A program made the position numbers and the translations under genes. From Trebonia kvetii (lineage in GTDB: Bacteria > Actinomycetota > Actinomycetes > Streptosporangiales > Streptosporangiaceae): DNA of 64,000 bases. Below are positions 33,368-42,485 of the stretch, piece by piece. The first letter of the stretch is position 1. Every line of letters starts with the position of its first letter. A model generated the notes under the pieces. The model saw only the letters and a list, made by a program, of their open reading frames with translations. It did not search any database and was not told where the DNA came from. The stretch lies in contig NZ_RPFW01000008.1 in the NCBI RefSeq assembly GCF_007827045.1, forward strand, positions 1-64,000, given 5' to 3'.

Positions 33368-34978
33368 ATGGATACTCAGACGGTTCAACGCAGGCGATGG
33401 ATCATCCTCGGCGTCCTGGTCGTGGGCCTGCTCGCCATCGTCATCGACAACACCGTGCTCAACGTCGCACTCAAGACCATCGCGAGCCCGGTGCGCGAGG
33501 GCGGCCTCGGGGCCAGCCAGTCCGAGCTCGAGTGGGCGATCAACTCCTACACGCTGGTCTTCGCCGGCCTGCTGTTCACCTTCGGTGTGGTCGGCGACCG
33601 GATCGGCCGCAAGCGGGTTCTCATGGCGGGCCTGGTGCTGTTCGGCCTCGGCTCGCTCTTCTCGGCCTACTCGCACTCGCCCGACGTCCTCATCGCGGCC
33701 CGCGCGGTGATGGGTCTTGGCGGCGCGGCCGTGATGCCGCAGACACTGTCCATCATCGCCAACGTCTTCGAGCCAGGCGAGCGGGCCAGAGCCATCGGCA
33801 TCTGGACCTCTGCCGTTGGCATCGGCGTCGCCATCGGCCCGGTGCTCGGCGGCCTGTTGCTCACCCACTTCTGGTGGGGGTCGGTCTTCCTGATCAACGT
33901 CCCGGTGACCATCGCCGGCTCGATCGCCGCGCTGTTCCTGGTGCCCGAGTCACGCAACCCGGCGCCAGGCAAGGTCGACTACCTCGGCGTGCTTGGTTCC
34001 ATACTCGGCCTGGTACTGCTCGTCTACGGGATCGTTCAGGGCGGCGACGGCCAGTCGTGGGGCAGCCTCGGCGTGCTCGGGCCGGCCCTCGGCGGCCTTG
34101 TCGTACTCGGCCTGTTCGCCTGGTACGAGAGCAGGATCGAGCACCCGTCGCTTGACGTCCGGCTGTTCAAGAACCGGACCATGTCAGCCTCCGTCGGGTC
34201 GATCGCGCTGCTGTTCTTCGGCATGGGCGGCGTCTACTTCTTCTCCAGCTTCTACCTGCAGAACGTCCGCGGCTACAGCCCGCTGGAGACGGGCCTGCTC
34301 GCGGTGCCGTTCGCTCTCGGCCAGTTCGTGATGTCCCCGCGCAGCGCGTCGCTTGTCAGCCGGTACGGCGTGCGCCCCGTCATGGTCGTGGCCATGCTGC
34401 TGAACGCGGCGGCGATCGCCGGCTGGGCGTTCCTGGACCAGTCGTCGCCGATCTGGATCGTCGCGGTCATGTTCTTCGTCCAGGGCTCAGGACTCGGCCT
34501 TGCGGTCCCGGCGGCGACATCGAGCGTCATGGCGGCGCTGCCCCGCGAGCGGGCCGGCGCGGGCTCCGCGCTGACCAACACCGCCCGCCAGGTCGCGGTG
34601 GCGCTCAGCGTCGCGGTGCTCGGCTCGATCCTTTCCTCGGTCTACCGCAGCTCGCTTAACCCGACACTGTCGGCGCTTCCCGCGGCGGCGCGTGACGCGG
34701 CGGGGACGTCTATCACCGCCACCCAGGCGGTCGCGGCGCAACTCGGCCACTCCGGTCAGTTCCTGCTCGGCCCGGCCAACTCGGCCTTCGTCGACGCGAT
34801 GCGGCTGACAACCGGCATCGCGGCGGCCCTCGCCCTGGCCGGCGGTATCGCGGTGCTGCGCTGGATGCCCGGCCGCAAGCGGCCTACCATCGAGGAACTG
34901 GTCGCCGAAGAGATCGCGGCCGCGGAACGGGACCTCGAGGCTCGCCTGGCAGACCGCGCCGAGCTGTCGGACCGGTAA
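33368..34978 (+). CDS. MFS drug-export transporter (DHA2 type)
   Basis: The 536-residue membrane protein has 14 predicted helices, as expected for the DHA2 (EmrB/QacA) drug/proton antiporters. Motif A is GDRIGRKRV and the export-specific motif C is GVAIGPVLGGLLL. Helix 1 has IVIDNTVLNVAL, the motif D1 region of DHA2 members. The Glu/Arg-rich tail after the last helix is cytoplasmic. ATG 33368 follows GAAGGGGC. A 23-bp palindrome lies upstream, and a TetR gene follows 50 nt downstream, so expression is probably repressed until substrate binds TetR. The exported compound is unknown. Confidence 0.94.
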   Translation: MDTQTVQRRRWIILGVLVVGLLAIVIDNTVLNVALKTIASPVREGGLGASQSELEWAINSYTLVFAGLLFTFGVVGDRIGRKRVLMAGLVLFGLGSLFSAYSHSPDVLIAARAVMGLGGAAVMPQTLSIIANVFEPGERARAIGIWTSAVGIGVAIGPVLGGLLLTHFWWGSVFLINVPVTIAGSIAALFLVPESRNPAPGKVDYLGVLGSILGLVLLVYGIVQGGDGQSWGSLGVLGPALGGLVVLGLFAWYESRIEHPSLDVRLFKNRTMSASVGSIALLFFGMGGVYFFSSFYLQNVRGYSPLETGLLAVPFALGQFVMSPRSASLVSRYGVRPVMVVAMLLNAAAIAGWAFLDQSSPIWIVAVMFFVQGSGLGLAVPAATSSVMAALPRERAGAGSALTNTARQVAVALSVAVLGSILSSVYRSSLNPTLSALPAAARDAAGTSITATQAVAAQLGHSGQFLLGPANSAFVDAMRLTTGIAAALALAGGIAVLRWMPGRKRPTIEELVAEEIAAAERDLEARLADRAELSDR

Positions 34979-35028
34979 GCCCGCCAGACAGTACACCGTC
35001 AACGAAGACGACAGGAGGGTTCCCCGCC

Positions 35029-35835
35029 ATGCGCACTCACCACGATCACGTCACCGACGTGCTCCCCGAGGCCATCGCGGGGGACCCGGACATCGCACCC
35101 AACGCCCGGGTGGCCCCGGCTTCGGCCTTGCGGGCCGGGGCGCCCGGCGGCTGGGACTGCGACGTCGAGCCGGACCCGGCCGACCACGCCTCCACATCGG
35201 ACACGGCGCAGACCGGGTCCGATGGTGAGGACACCGACGTCAAGGACACCGCGCGGCGGCCGGGCCGCCCGCGCAGCGAGCGGGCCGAGCAGGCGATCCT
35301 GCAGGCCACGATCGACGCCATCGGCGAGCGCGGCATCGACGGCGTGCACTGCGAGGACGTCGCCGCCAGGGCAGGCGTCGGCAAGGCGACCCTGTACCGG
35401 CGCTGGCCGGGCAAGGAAGACCTGCTGATCGCGGCGTTCGCCGCGATGCGCCGCCCGCTGCCGACGCCGCGCGGCGAGTCGGCCCGCGAAGACCTGATCG
35501 CCCTGCTCACCGTGGTCGCCGCCGATGCCGACGACCCGCGCTACGCCCAGCAGTACGCGCTGCTGCACGGCGCGGGGGAGCGCTATCCCCGGCTAGTCGC
35601 CCGCTACAAGGAACGCGTGGTGGAACCGAGGCGTGACCTGGTCCGCTCCGTCCTCCGCCACGGCATCGAGACCGGCGAACTCCGCCCCGACGCGGACGTC
35701 GAGGTCGCGATGCTCCTGCTCACCGGCGCGGTCATGGTCCGCGGCAAGCACGACTCAAGCCCGGCCGCCCCCGGCTTCGTCGAGCGCGCCGTCGACGAAC
35801 TCCTGCGCGGCATCGCAACCCAGCAGCCAAGTTAA
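35029..35835 (+). CDS. TetR-family regulator of the exporter
   Basis: The 268-residue protein has a TetR HTH at about residues 85-130 (ILQATIDAIGERGIDGVHCE and GVGKATLYRRWPGKEDLL). The ligand-binding half follows (~135-262). An unusually long acidic N-terminal extension of ~75 residues precedes the HTH, ending in ARRPGRPRSERAEQ. The extension is supported by the AGGAGG site before the ATG at 35029, though at 12 nt spacing it is a little long, so a later start is possible. It lies just after the exporter gene. Its 3' end overlaps the K+ channel gene by 104 nt on the other strand. Confidence 0.9.
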   Translation: MRTHHDHVTDVLPEAIAGDPDIAPNARVAPASALRAGAPGGWDCDVEPDPADHASTSDTAQTGSDGEDTDVKDTARRPGRPRSERAEQAILQATIDAIGERGIDGVHCEDVAARAGVGKATLYRRWPGKEDLLIAAFAAMRRPLPTPRGESAREDLIALLTVVAADADDPRYAQQYALLHGAGERYPRLVARYKERVVEPRRDLVRSVLRHGIETGELRPDADVEVAMLLLTGAVMVRGKHDSSPAAPGFVERAVDELLRGIATQQPS

Positions 35836-36523
35836 CCCAGCCAGCAGCCATGAGCCATAACTCAGGCGGCGGCGGCTGCCGCCTTGCCGTCCCGTACAGG
35901 CTAACCAGCCGTGCCACCAGCGTCGCCAGGAACACCTGCCCGCCTAGCGCCTCGATCACCGCCAGTGCCCGGCCGAGGCTACCCGCGGCGGTGAAGTCGC
36001 CGTAGCCCAGCGTCGCCAGCGTGACGAAGCTGAAGTACTGGAGCGTCTGCGGGTTCACCGGCTGGTTGTTGGCGAAGAACGGCCCGGATGCGAAGAAGCT
36101 GAGCGCGCCGAAAAAGGCCGAGAACATCAGGCCGATCAACAGGTAGGCACTGAACGCGGCGTAAAGGCTCTGCACCGTCACCTCGGACAGCCGCACCACG
36201 CGCTCGATGATGATCACCACGGTCATCAGCAGCACCAGGCCGCTCCACAGGCTGCCGATTCCCTCGGCGATCTTGTTCGTCGACGTCACGCAGAACCCGG
36301 CCGCGATCGCGCTTACCAGCAACAGGCCGACGGACAGCAGCGTCGCCGAGGTGCGTATCCGGATGTTGCGCAGGGCGAGCAGGCCGATGGCGGTGATGAA
36401 GGCGATATTCAGCGGCCCGGCATGGCCGGTGTGCGCCAGCGCCGAGAACAGGTACGCGGCGATCAGCGTGATGAGGAGAAGCCCGTAGCGGCCCGTCAAG
36501 GCGGGCTGTTCCCCCTCGTTCAT
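35732..36523 (-). CDS. Two-pore-domain-like potassium channel
   Basis: The 263-residue protein has six transmembrane segments; the last pair surrounds a pore loop with the filter TLGYGDFT. The preceding four helices are atypical of simple KcsA-like channels and resemble small voltage-type domains without an evident Arg ladder. After residue ~225 the sequence is Arg-rich and lies antisense to the TetR gene; it may be an added tail. No RCK domain is present. ATG 36523 is 9 nt downstream of TAGTTT, a possible leaderless start. Confidence 0.82.
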   Translation of the reverse strand: MNEGEQPALTGRYGLLLITLIAAYLFSALAHTGHAGPLNIAFITAIGLLALRNIRIRTSATLLSVGLLLVSAIAAGFCVTSTNKIAEGIGSLWSGLVLLMTVVIIIERVVRLSEVTVQSLYAAFSAYLLIGLMFSAFFGALSFFASGPFFANNQPVNPQTLQYFSFVTLATLGYGDFTAAGSLGRALAVIEALGGQVFLATLVARLVSLYGTARRQPPPPELWLMAAGWVNLAAGLRCRAGVRRRRARRSRGRPGLSRACRGP

Positions 36524-36583
36524 GGGACAAGCAAACTACACAGCAAGCCCCGCACGGCCCATTCAAAACGGGTGATCAGCCGG

Positions 36584-38395
36584 TCAGCCGGGCAGCGTCT
36601 CCCGCCACCGGCTGGTGATCGGCAGCCGCCTGTCCCTGCCGAAGTTCTTCTGGCTGATCTTCGGACCTGGCGGGTACTGCCGCCGCTTGTACTCCGCCAG
36701 GTCCACCAGCCGGATCACCCGCGCGACAAGCGCCGGGTCGTGCCCGGCCGCGATCAGTTCCGCGGAGCCCATGTCCTTCTCGACGTAGTCGTCAAGCAGT
36801 GCGTCGAGAACGAAATAGTCGGGCAGTGAGTCGGTGTCGAGCTGCCCGGGCGCGAGCTCGGCGGACGGCGGCTTCTCGATCGAGTTCGGCGGGATCGGCG
36901 CAGTCATGCCGGCTGCCACTGCGGTCGCGTTGCGCCACCGTGACAGCGCCCAGACCACTGTCTTCGGCACGTCCTTGATCGGGCCGAAGCCGCCCGCCGA
37001 GTCCCCGTACAGGGTCGAGTACCCGGTGGCGAGCTCGCTCTTGTTGCCCGTGGTGAGCACGAGGTGGCCCTCGTCGTTGGACACGGCCATGTTGATCACG
37101 CCGCGCACCCGGGACTGCAGGTTCTCCGCGGGCAGCCCGGCAAGCGGGAAGTCGCCGAGCCCGTCGCGGAACGAGTCCACGATCGCCTGAATCGCGATGG
37201 TCCTCGCGTGCAGGCCCTGCCGTTCCACCAGGTCCTCTGCGTCGGTCACCGAATGATCCGACGACCACTTGCTCGGCATCAGGATCACGTGCACTTGCTC
37301 CGGCCCGATCGCGTCCGCCGCGATCGTGGCGACGAGCGCGGAGTCGATACCGCCGGACAGTGCGAGCAGCACCGTGCGGAACCCGTTCTTCCGCACGTAG
37401 TCCGCGGTGCCGAGCACCAGCGCCGCGTACACCTCGGCGAGATCGTCAAGCCGCGGCCAGAACGGCCCAGGCTCGGCAGCCGCAGCCGGGTCCACATCCG
37501 CCGCGAGCGGCGGCGCCGCGATATCCGGCAGTGCCACCCGCTCGATCGTGATCAGCGACCCGTCGCCCGCGTCGACGGCCTCACCGGAATCCGAGACCGC
37601 CGGCGGCAGCTCGAGGTCGGCGACGATGAGTGCCTCCTCGAACTGCGGACCGCGGGCGAGCGGCTCGCCTGACGCGGACACCAGGATCGAGTCCCCGTCG
37701 AAGACCAGCTCGTCCTGCCCGCCGACCAGGTTGCAGTACGCGAGGACCGCCCCGGCCTCGCGCGCCCGCCGCTGCACCAGGTCGAGCCGGACGTCGTCCT
37801 TGCCACGCTCGTACGGCGACGCGTTGGGCACCACCAGCAGCGAGGCGCCCGCGTGCCGCGTCACCGCGACGGGGCCGCCGTCCTGCCACAGGTCCTCGCA
37901 GATCGCGACGGCGATGTCGACCGCATCAGAAGTTCCCGGCACCGGCAGCCGGAACACCGGCAGCGTGTTGCCGGGCACGAAGTAGCGGTACTCGTCGAAT
38001 ACGCCGTAGTTCGGCAGGTGATGCTTGGCCGAGGTGATTACGACCCGGCCGCCGTGCAGCACCGCCGCCGCGTCGAGCGGCGCGCCGGCCGGCAGCCCGG
38101 TCCGCGGTGCGAGCCCCGGCCGCCGGTCCAGGTATCCCGCCACCACGGCGATCCCGCCCAGCCCCTCGACGCTCAGCCGCTCGGCCACCTCGCGCAGCAC
38201 CGCGATCGACGCGTCCACGAAGGAGGCGCGAAGCGCCAGGTCCTCGACCGGGTACCCGGTCAGTGCCATCTCGGGAAATACCACCACCCGGGCGCCGCGC
38301 GCCGCCGCGCGCCGCGTCCAGTCCACGACGATGTCGGCGTTCCCCGCCAGGTCTCCGACGGTGACATTCACCTGCGCGAGCGCGATCCGCAACAT
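36584..38395 (-). CDS. nadE: Glutamine-dependent NAD+ synthase
   Basis: The 603-residue enzyme catalyses the last step of NAD synthesis, converting deamido-NAD with ATP and glutamine. The N-terminal nitrilase domain has the Glu of VVFPEMALTGYP, a Lys in the middle and Cys of AICEDLWQDGG. The C-terminal synthase domain has the P-loop ALSGGIDSALVA and NKSELATGYSTLYGD. ATG 38395 lies 9 nt after GGAG; a GTG at 38401 is less likely. It stands alone on this strand. Its presence near glnA2, glnE and panB matches the neighbourhood I recall from Streptomyces. Confidence 0.97.
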   Translation of the reverse strand: MLRIALAQVNVTVGDLAGNADIVVDWTRRAAARGARVVVFPEMALTGYPVEDLALRASFVDASIAVLREVAERLSVEGLGGIAVVAGYLDRRPGLAPRTGLPAGAPLDAAAVLHGGRVVITSAKHHLPNYGVFDEYRYFVPGNTLPVFRLPVPGTSDAVDIAVAICEDLWQDGGPVAVTRHAGASLLVVPNASPYERGKDDVRLDLVQRRAREAGAVLAYCNLVGGQDELVFDGDSILVSASGEPLARGPQFEEALIVADLELPPAVSDSGEAVDAGDGSLITIERVALPDIAAPPLAADVDPAAAAEPGPFWPRLDDLAEVYAALVLGTADYVRKNGFRTVLLALSGGIDSALVATIAADAIGPEQVHVILMPSKWSSDHSVTDAEDLVERQGLHARTIAIQAIVDSFRDGLGDFPLAGLPAENLQSRVRGVINMAVSNDEGHLVLTTGNKSELATGYSTLYGDSAGGFGPIKDVPKTVVWALSRWRNATAVAAGMTAPIPPNSIEKPPSAELAPGQLDTDSLPDYFVLDALLDDYVEKDMGSAELIAAGHDPALVARVIRLVDLAEYKRRQYPPGPKISQKNFGRDRRLPITSRWRETLPG

Positions 38396-38522
38396 AACCA
38401 CGCTCCAAGCTTAGGTCCGCGCTAAGCGCGACGTTCGCGCCCCTGCCGCCGCCGACCATCCGGAACGGGTTCGGCCTACTCCGTCAGCCGCGCGTCTTCC
38501 GCACGCCGGGCAGGCCGGGCGG

Positions 38523-39065
38523 CTACCGCGGTATCTGGTACCCGTGCTCGATGAGGTGAGCCGCGCTCATCGCGTGCTGCGCCGGATCATCGGGCACCGG
38601 GGTCGCGAGCCCGTCGACGTAGCGGTTGAACATGCAGAACGCCGCGGCGATGAGCACCGTGTCGTGAATCTCCCTGTCGGTCGCGCCCTCGGCCCGCGCC
38701 GCCGCCACCGCCTCGTCCGACACCAGCCGCCCGTCGACGCGCACCTGCCCGGCGATCTCCAGCAGCGCCCGCACCTTCGCGGAGACCGGCGCGTCGCAGG
38801 CCGCGCCGGCCAGCGTCTGCTCCACCTGCCCGGCGCCGCCAGGCAGCAGCGCCGCGGCGCTCGCCCCGTGCGACGCCGCGCAGTACTCGCAGTCGTTGCC
38901 GCTGGACACGTAGGCGGCGATCAGTTCACGCTCGCCGCGCGACAAACTGCTGTCACCGCGCAGCAGCACCTCGGCGAGACCCATCAGCGGTCCGGCCGTC
39001 TCCGGCCGGTATGCGAGCAGCCCCCTGATGCCAGGAAGGTCGTTGCCAAGCTCTATGTGTGCCAC
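38523..39065 (-). CDS. AhpD-like carboxymuconolactone decarboxylase family protein
   Basis: The 180-residue protein has the CxxC redox centre of the AhpD fold in CEYCAASHG, followed by helices typical of the alkylhydroperoxidase/carboxymuconolactone decarboxylase family. LSRGERELIAAYVSSGNDC is the usual lead-in to the active site. Its role could be peroxide reduction or a related thiol oxidation. It begins with GTG, and its first 13 nt overlap the end of the upstream phosphotransferase gene, so the two are co-translated. Confidence 0.88.
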   Translation of the reverse strand: MAHIELGNDLPGIRGLLAYRPETAGPLMGLAEVLLRGDSSLSRGERELIAAYVSSGNDCEYCAASHGASAAALLPGGAGQVEQTLAGAACDAPVSAKVRALLEIAGQVRVDGRLVSDEAVAAARAEGATDREIHDTVLIAAAFCMFNRYVDGLATPVPDDPAQHAMSAAHLIEHGYQIPR

Positions 39066-40069
39066 GGCGCTAAGCGTGGCACTAACTCGCCCGCGCGTCT
39101 AACCAGCGAGCCGAGCAGTTCCCACGACTTGGTCTCGTTGGCGCCGCCGGCGTGCGGACGGAAGAAGTGCGCGGCGTCATAGGCGATGTCCTTGATGTCC
39201 CAGCCGAGCCGGTATAGCTCGATCAGCTCGGGCAGCGGCCTGACCCCGGTCACCGCGGCGTACCGGTCGAGCACGCTGCCGTCGCCCGGATCGAGGCTCC
39301 ACAGGTCCCGCTCCGGCGGCGCGACAGCCACGGTGTCCCAGTCGATGAGCCGCCAGCCGTCCCCGGTGCGCATGATGTTGCCCGGATGAGGTTCCCCGTG
39401 CGTCAGCACGTCACGACCGGACCGCTCGCGAGCCAGCGCGACGAGCCCGTCGTAGCGGTCGAGCCAGCGCCGCAGCGGCGCGGCATACTCTCGAAGCAGC
39501 CGTGCGACCGCTGCGGTGTAGGGCCCGGTCTCCGGCGGCGACCAGCCGTCGCAGGCCGCCTCGGTCAGCTCACGGAACGGTACGCGGAAGTCATCGGCAA
39601 GCGCGTACCTCCGCACCCACGCGGGCGCCATGTGCACTGCCGCGACCATGCCGAACGTCCCGGCCCGCGCGTCGGGGGTCCACTCACCCCAGCCGGACCG
39701 CTCCTCGTCCACGAACGGGTAGACCGCGACCGCGAACCGCCCGCCGAACCCCACGGCGGGTTCCCCGCCGTCACCGGGCACCGGCGCGACCACGAACGCG
39801 CACCCGGCATCCCGCAGCGCGACCGCCGACAGCAGCGACGCGCGCAGCCGCGCGAAACCGTCGTCGACCGTTTCCGCGTCGCTGACCCGCTTGTTCTCGA
39901 GCTCATCGGCGGTGACGAACCACCGGCCGCCGACCTCGTCACGCACGTCCCAGTGATGGCTGCCCCACCCGACCGCCAGGTACTCCAGAGACGCGACGCC
40001 GAGCCCCCATCCCCGCGCCAGCGCCCCGCGAAGCGCGTCTTCATCCAAGTCATCAGGCTGGGCAAGCAC
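39053..40069 (-). CDS. Aminoglycoside-phosphotransferase-family kinase
   Basis: The 338-residue protein has a kinase-like fold with HGEPHPGNIM as the catalytic loop and LIDWDTVAV as the metal-binding motif, as in APH and choline/homoserine kinases. The overall layout resembles APH(9) spectinomycin phosphotransferase-like proteins. Substrate is unknown and an antibiotic resistance role cannot be assumed. GTG 40069 lies 6 nt after TAGGGT, consistent with a leaderless start. It overlaps the AhpD-like gene by 13 nt. Confidence 0.86.
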   Translation of the reverse strand: MLAQPDDLDEDALRGALARGWGLGVASLEYLAVGWGSHHWDVRDEVGGRWFVTADELENKRVSDAETVDDGFARLRASLLSAVALRDAGCAFVVAPVPGDGGEPAVGFGGRFAVAVYPFVDEERSGWGEWTPDARAGTFGMVAAVHMAPAWVRRYALADDFRVPFRELTEAACDGWSPPETGPYTAAVARLLREYAAPLRRWLDRYDGLVALARERSGRDVLTHGEPHPGNIMRTGDGWRLIDWDTVAVAPPERDLWSLDPGDGSVLDRYAAVTGVRPLPELIELYRLGWDIKDIAYDAAHFFRPHAGGANETKSWELLGSLVRRAGELVPRLAPWHT

Positions 40070-40183
40070 CCCGCCACCCTACGACCCGCGCGGTCCCGCG
40101 GAAAGGGATTTTCCGGCGGCAAACCGGCATGGTGCCGGTTTGCGCGCCGCGTCGCGAGCGTGCTAGCGTTCCGGCGGTCGCCC

Positions 40184-41131
40184 ATGAACTCACCACCTTC
40201 TTCAGCTCAGCCCCGCGGTGAGCGAGCACTGGTCCTCCACGGTGGCGGGTCGGCCGGCAACGCATGGGAGATCGGCGTCGTGGCCGGCCTGTGCGCTGCC
40301 GGGCTGGATGTGACCGAGGCCGACCTGATCATCGGGACGTCGGCTGGATCGACGGCCGCGGCCCAGATCACCAGCGCGCCCCCGGCCGAACTGCTCGCCG
40401 CCATCCTTTCCGCCGCGCCCCCGCCACGGACTGGCCCGGCCGGAAGAGGCGTTCCCGCGCCCGCGGCGAACCATATGGAGATAACGAGCCGGATCATCGC
40501 CGCCGCCGCGGATGCGGCCGACATGCGCCGCCGCATGGGTGCGGCGGCGCTCGACATGGACGCGGGTTCGGACGGCTCCGCGCAAACGCGGTGGCGCGCT
40601 ACGGTCGCCGCCCGGCTGCCCAGTCAGCGCTGGCCGCAGCGCTCGATCCTCATCACGGCGGTCGATGCCCATACTGGTGACCCGGTCGTGTTCGACCGCC
40701 ACAGCGGAGTCGACCTCGCGGACGCCGTCGCCGCCAGCACAGCCAACGGCATCGGCGTGCCGCCCTACCGCATCGGCGACAGCCGGTACATCGACGGCGG
40801 CTACCGGCGCAACGAGAATGCCGATCTGGCAGCCGGATACGAACGGGTGCTTGTGCTGTCACCCTTCGGTGGCAGGTCCAGGCATCCGCAGGAGTGGGGC
40901 ATGGACCTGGCGACACAGGTCGGCGAGCTCCGCGCCGGCGGCAGCAGAGTCGAGACGATCTTCCCGGACGGCGACTCGCTCGCCGCGTTCGGTACCAGCA
41001 TGATGGACCGGTCGACGCGTCCGCCCGCCGCTCGAGCTGGTTACGAGCAAGGCCGGGCCCTGGCTGGGCAACTCGTAAAATTCTGGCGCGGGCTCGAAGA
41101 AGGGCAGGGCTGGGCGGGCTGCGGTCAATAA
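40184..41131 (+). CDS. Patatin-like phospholipase
   Basis: The protein has about 315 residues. It has LVLHGGGSAGNAWEIGV (oxyanion hole), the nucleophile elbow IIGTSAGS and the catalytic Asp in IDGGYRRNENAD. This Ser-Asp dyad defines patatin-like acyl hydrolases, which act on lipids or other acyl esters. ATG 40184 was selected because the family similarity begins just after it. The frame remains open for a further 266 codons upstream, but that stretch is antisense to the phosphotransferase and has no family match. No signal peptide is present. Confidence 0.88.
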   Translation: MNSPPSSAQPRGERALVLHGGGSAGNAWEIGVVAGLCAAGLDVTEADLIIGTSAGSTAAAQITSAPPAELLAAILSAAPPPRTGPAGRGVPAPAANHMEITSRIIAAAADAADMRRRMGAAALDMDAGSDGSAQTRWRATVAARLPSQRWPQRSILITAVDAHTGDPVVFDRHSGVDLADAVAASTANGIGVPPYRIGDSRYIDGGYRRNENADLAAGYERVLVLSPFGGRSRHPQEWGMDLATQVGELRAGGSRVETIFPDGDSLAAFGTSMMDRSTRPPAARAGYEQGRALAGQLVKFWRGLEEGQGWAGCGQ

Positions 41132-41197
41132 GCCCGCGGGAACCTTTCCGTCTCGCATATCGTCACGTTCAGTAGACGATGGGACCCGGGGTGATGT

Positions 41198-42430
41198 ATG
41201 CGGACACACCTCGCTAGCGGGACACAGGCGGCGCGCGTGGTAGTGCGGCGTGTCGCCTGGCGTTCCCCCTGGCTGGACATGAGCACGCTCGCGCTCATCA
41301 CGATCGTGCTTGTCAAATGCCTCGACCGCCGGTGGGACGAGCCGCCGATGCTCGCGCCGCTGCTTGCCGTCCCGCCTGCCCTCGCGGGGATCGGCGCGGC
41401 CTCGGTGCGCAGGCCGCTTGCCTATGGCGGGGTCAGCATGCTCGCCGCCCTCTTCGTGTGGCTCAAGCCAACCGAGTTCGCGGGGTCGCTGCCGGGCGCG
41501 ACGATGTTCACCATTGTGGTCATCACGGCGGTGGCAACCCTTGGCACGGCCGTCAACGTGCGGCAGGAACGGCGCATCGCCACCGTCAGGTCAGTCGCGG
41601 AGGCGGCGCAGCACGCGCTGCTGCGACCGCCGCCACAGCGCCTCGGCGGTCTCGGCTTCGATGTCGTGTACGTCGCCGCCGCCGCGGAGGCGATGGTCGG
41701 CGGTGACCTGTACGAGGTCACCCGCACGGCGGAGCACGGCATCCGGGTGATCATGGGCGACGTGCGGGGCAAGGGCCTGGACGCGGTCGAGCTGGCGGCC
41801 GACATACTCGGCATGTTCCGCGAACTGGCGCATGACGCGCACACGCTCGGCGAACTGGCGATCCGGCTGGACACGGGGCTCGGCAGGAGCCTTGGCCGGT
41901 ATGAGGAATTCGTCACCGCGCTGCTCGTCGAGATCGACCAGGAATCCGGGCGGGCATCGATATTCAACTGCGGTCATCCGCCGCCGGTGCTGATTTCCGC
42001 GGCGGCGGGCGACGCAGAGCCCGGCGACCCGGGGAACCGGTCCGTGGCCCTGATGGAGGTGCCAGCCCCGGCGCCGCCGCTCGGCCTGCTCGCACTCGGC
42101 GACTGTTCCGGCGGGCAGCTGTCCCTGCACCTGCAGCCGAATGACCAGCTGCTGCTCTATACCGATGGCGTCACCGAGGCACGCGATGCCAGGCGGCGCT
42201 TCTACCCGCTGCCCGAGCGGATCACCGCCCTCGCCAGGGCGGCGGTACGCACGCCGGCGTCCAACGGCAGCGCCCGCCATGGCCTGCTCGACCTGCTCCG
42301 CGCCGATCTGCTGAAACACGTCGGCGCCCCGCTCGAGGACGACGCGGCCCTGCTCCTCATCCAGGCGCCCGCAACCTGGTCGCCCTCTCTCGCCACCGTC
42401 ACCTCCCACGCGGAGCCCATCGTCTCGTAG
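41198..42430 (+). CDS. SpoIIE-type PP2C phosphatase, membrane-bound (copy 1)
   Basis: The 410-residue protein has three or four N-terminal hydrophobic helices (residues ~28-120) and a C-terminal SpoIIE/PP2C-like domain (~135-400). The phosphatase motifs are GGDLYEV, VIMGDVRGKGLDAV, NCGHPPPVL and LLLYTDGVTEARD, with metal-binding Asp in GDVRG and TDG. Such enzymes dephosphorylate anti-anti-sigma factors, for instance the BldG-like STAS protein at 3.1 kb. The sensor is presumably the membrane part, but no ligand domain is visible. It is followed by a close paralogue after 55 nt. Confidence 0.92.
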   Translation: MRTHLASGTQAARVVVRRVAWRSPWLDMSTLALITIVLVKCLDRRWDEPPMLAPLLAVPPALAGIGAASVRRPLAYGGVSMLAALFVWLKPTEFAGSLPGATMFTIVVITAVATLGTAVNVRQERRIATVRSVAEAAQHALLRPPPQRLGGLGFDVVYVAAAAEAMVGGDLYEVTRTAEHGIRVIMGDVRGKGLDAVELAADILGMFRELAHDAHTLGELAIRLDTGLGRSLGRYEEFVTALLVEIDQESGRASIFNCGHPPPVLISAAAGDAEPGDPGNRSVALMEVPAPAPPLGLLALGDCSGGQLSLHLQPNDQLLLYTDGVTEARDARRRFYPLPERITALARAAVRTPASNGSARHGLLDLLRADLLKHVGAPLEDDAALLLIQAPATWSPSLATVTSHAEPIVS

Positions 42431-42485
42431 CGGCCGGACGCGGCACATCGCTACCACAACGAGATCGGCGGACATATCGTCCGCG

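Noticed and set aside
39053..40069. Antibiotic resistance gene
   Set aside because: The phosphotransferase fold is shared with many housekeeping kinases, and no resistance context or mobile element is present.
39386..40183. 5' extension of the patatin frame by 266 codons
   Set aside because: The extension is antisense to the phosphotransferase gene and has no similarity to patatin proteins; the family begins after 40184.
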